The notes beneath the pieces were generated by a model, which searched no databases, was not told the DNA's origin, and worked only from the letters and a program-made list of their open reading frames with translations. Shown here in pieces: positions 6,948 through 8,492 of a DNA stretch of 8,492 bases. The stretch spans positions 1 to 8,492 of the forward strand of contig JAAEZV010000058.1 of NCBI GenBank assembly GCA_018222695.1, given 5' to 3'. The stretch is from Gammaproteobacteria bacterium. Lineage in GTDB: Bacteria > Pseudomonadota > Gammaproteobacteria > Pseudomonadales > Halieaceae. Made by a program: the position numbers and the translations under genes. Each line of letters begins with the position of its first letter. The first letter of the stretch is position 1.

Positions 6948-7715
6948 ATGAACCCTTTAAGTCACACTTTGCGGCGAGCCCACCGGTATGGTGTGCTCGG
7001 CTTCGGCCTGTTTGCCATGTTGTTTGACTCACTCGCATTGGCGGACGATCTCAAGGAAAAAATGGCGGCCGCCCTGACGGGCTTCGCAGGTCAGCCCATT
7101 GGTGTTGAAGCGGTGCGATCAAGCCCGGCGCCCGGTATCGCAGAAGTGCAAATCGAGAATGGTCCGATGATCTATGCGACAGAGGACGGTAATTATTTTT
7201 TCCTCAATGGCGATTTGCATCAGACCAGTGCCACGGGCGCTATTAATCTCACCGAGGAGCGTCGCGCGGTGACCCGTAAGGAGCAGCTGGCGGCGGTGGC
7301 GGTAGAGGACATGGTGGTCTTTTCTCCCGAGGGAGAGACCCGCGACTACATCGCTGTGTTCACCGACGTCACGTGTTTCTACTGTCAAAAGCTACACCGG
7401 GAGGTCGACCAACTGAATGCCAAAGGTATTGAGGTCCGCTATCTGGCTTTTCCCCGAGGGGGAGTGGATTCCGAGGGCGCGCAGAAGCTTGCTACCGCAT
7501 GGTGTGCAGAGGATCAGCAGGCCACGCTTACTGAGCTTAAGGCAGGTGTGGAACTGCCCGTCAATGACTGCGCCGACAACCCCATCGCTGCCCAGTACCA
7601 GTTGGGGCAGGACATGGGGGTATCTGGTACACCAGCTATTGTCACCAGCTCGGGCCTCATGGTGCCGGGCTATCGTCCCGCGGATGATCTCGCTGCCTTA
7701 TTGGGGCTTGATTAA
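6948..7715 (+). CDS. dsbC: Periplasmic thiol:disulfide interchange protein DsbC
   Basis: A 255-residue precursor with a signal peptide: basic MNPLSHTLRRAHRYG, a hydrophobic core, and likely cleavage after ALA at residue 32. Mature DsbC is a periplasmic dimer that reshuffles wrong disulfides and is kept reduced by DsbD. The N-terminal dimerisation domain covers about 33-95, followed by a linker and a thioredoxin fold with the active site FTDVTCFYCQKLH (Cys143, Cys146), the cis-proline loop GVSGTPA (Pro229), and the two further cysteines of the structural disulfide (Cys186, Cys208), which align with those of E. coli DsbC. The CXXC dipeptide is FY instead of the usual GY. I chose ATG 6948 over ATG 6930, because GGAGG (6933-6937) would otherwise lie inside the coding region. 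alaC follows 27 bp after the stop, in the same frame. DsbG is a less likely alternative, given GVSGTPA and the second disulfide. Confidence 0.94.
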   Translation: MNPLSHTLRRAHRYGVLGFGLFAMLFDSLALADDLKEKMAAALTGFAGQPIGVEAVRSSPAPGIAEVQIENGPMIYATEDGNYFFLNGDLHQTSATGAINLTEERRAVTRKEQLAAVAVEDMVVFSPEGETRDYIAVFTDVTCFYCQKLHREVDQLNAKGIEVRYLAFPRGGVDSEGAQKLATAWCAEDQQATLTELKAGVELPVNDCADNPIAAQYQLGQDMGVSGTPAIVTSSGLMVPGYRPADDLAALLGLD

Positions 7716-7742
7716 GCGGCATTTGAAACGAGCGTCGACTTC

Positions 7743-8492
7743 GTGGATACCCATTTTCAACGCATTGAGCGTCTCCCGCCCTACGTCTTCAATATCATTG
7801 GTGAATTGAAGCAGGCCGCCCGTGCCCGCGGAGAAGACATTATCGATTTCGGCATGGGCAACCCTGACCAGCCCACACCGCCTCACATTGTCGAGAAGTT
7901 GCGCGAGACGGTTGGGCGCGGCGACACGCACCGCTACTCCCAGTCAAAAGGTATTCCCAGACTCCGTAAAGCGATCTGTGATTGGTATCAGAATCGCTAC
8001 TCGGTATCCCTCGATCCCGAGACAGAGGCTATCGTCACGCTGGGTTCAAAAGAGGGCCTGGCGCATCTGGCTCTGGCCACTACGGGTGTCGGTGACGCGA
8101 TCCTGGTGCCGAACCCCAGCTACCCGATTCACCCCTATGGGTTTGTGATCTCTGGTGCCGATCTGCGACACGTACCGATGCAGAGCGAAGCGGGCTTCCT
8201 TGAGGAACTGGAGTCCGCCATTCGCAATACTTACCCCAAGCCTAAAATGCTGGTGCTCAATTTTCCCTCCAACCCAACCGGGCACTGTGTCGAGTTGCCC
8301 TTTTTTGAGCGGGTGGTAGAGATCGCAAAACAACATGATCTGTGGGTGGTTCACGATCTTGCCTACGCCGATCTGGTTTTCGACGGGTATGAGGCGCCCA
8401 GCATTCTGCAGGTACCCGGCGCGCGTGACATTGCAGTGGAGTTCTTTACGCTCTCCAAGAGCTACAACATGCCAGGATGGCGGGTGGGATTT
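7743..8492 (+). CDS. alaC: Alanine aminotransferase AlaC (partial, 5' part)
   Basis: The frame is open to the window's end, giving 250 residues of a protein that is about 400 long in E. coli AlaC (YfdZ), which it matches closely throughout. It is a class I/II PLP-dependent aminotransferase making alanine from pyruvate and glutamate in the cytosol. Visible landmarks: RIERLPPYVF at the N-terminus, DFGMGNPD (35-42), VTLGSKEGLAHL (98-109), VPNPSYPIH (122-130), NFPSNPTG (173-180), HDLAYAD (204-210, with the PLP-contacting Asp205 and Tyr208) and FFTLSKSYNMPGWRVGF, where Lys239 is the expected Schiff-base lysine. The start is GTG 7743: it is the only start codon in this frame between the dsbC stop and the conserved region, and it places the N-terminus close to the family's. 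No good Shine-Dalgarno precedes it, so coupling to dsbC is likely. The C-terminal part and downstream genes (hom-thrC in some relatives) lie outside. Confidence 0.95.
   Translation, partial: MDTHFQRIERLPPYVFNIIGELKQAARARGEDIIDFGMGNPDQPTPPHIVEKLRETVGRGDTHRYSQSKGIPRLRKAICDWYQNRYSVSLDPETEAIVTLGSKEGLAHLALATTGVGDAILVPNPSYPIHPYGFVISGADLRHVPMQSEAGFLEELESAIRNTYPKPKMLVLNFPSNPTGHCVELPFFERVVEIAKQHDLWVVHDLAYADLVFDGYEAPSILQVPGARDIAVEFFTLSKSYNMPGWRVGF

Noticed and set aside
8046..8354. 102-codon antisense frame opposite alaC
   Set aside because: Opposite a clear AlaC coding frame with intact motifs; a shadow.

Overview
The window reads as ordinary, densely packed chromosomal DNA of a gammaproteobacterium. 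All recognisable proteins resemble the E. coli/Pseudomonas versions, and the block corB/yfjD - ypjD <-> ffh - rpsP - rimM - trmD - rplS has the gene order known from that class. G+C is fairly high, and AlaC and DsbC are close to the gammaproteobacterial type. A marine lineage such as the Halieaceae/OM60 relatives is a guess from overall feel; nothing in the sequence proves it. I see no mobile element, CRISPR array, tRNA, rRNA, prophage or defence island, and no convincing undescribed system.

Layout. (1) 1-749, plus strand: the 3' half of tgt (queuosine tRNA modification), followed after 2 bp by a 59-residue DUF1289 cysteine-motif protein. (2) 746-2975, minus strand: a CNNM/CorB-type DUF21-CBS-CorC_HlyC membrane protein and, upstream of it in the same direction, the CcsA-like membrane protein YpjD. 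The DUF1289 gene and corB meet tail to tail and share their stop codons inside an 8-bp palindrome. (3) 2976-3096: the divergent control region between ypjD and ffh, with a plausible sigma70 promoter for ffh. (4) 3097-6750, plus strand: ffh (SRP GTPase), a 123-bp leader with a hairpin, then the trmD operon rpsP-rimM-trmD-rplS (S16, 16S maturation factor, tRNA m1G37 methyltransferase, L19). The trmD-rplS gap is unusually long (155 bp) and ends in a hairpin abutting the rplS ribosome binding site. (5) 6751-6947: a 197-bp gap with a GC-rich hairpin lacking a U-tract. (6) 6948-8492: dsbC (periplasmic disulfide isomerase, with a CFYC rather than CGYC active site) and the start of alaC (alanine aminotransferase), which runs off the window.

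How the genes fit together. Most of the window serves translation and protein export: tRNA wobble and position-37 modification (Tgt, TrmD), small- and large-subunit proteins (S16, L19), 30S maturation (RimM) and co-translational membrane targeting (Ffh). DsbC acts on exported proteins in the periplasm, and AlaC is central amino acid metabolism. The points worth a second look are the two structured ribosomal-protein leaders, the CFYC motif of DsbC, the shared-stop palindrome, and tgt being followed by a DUF1289 gene instead of yajC-secDF.
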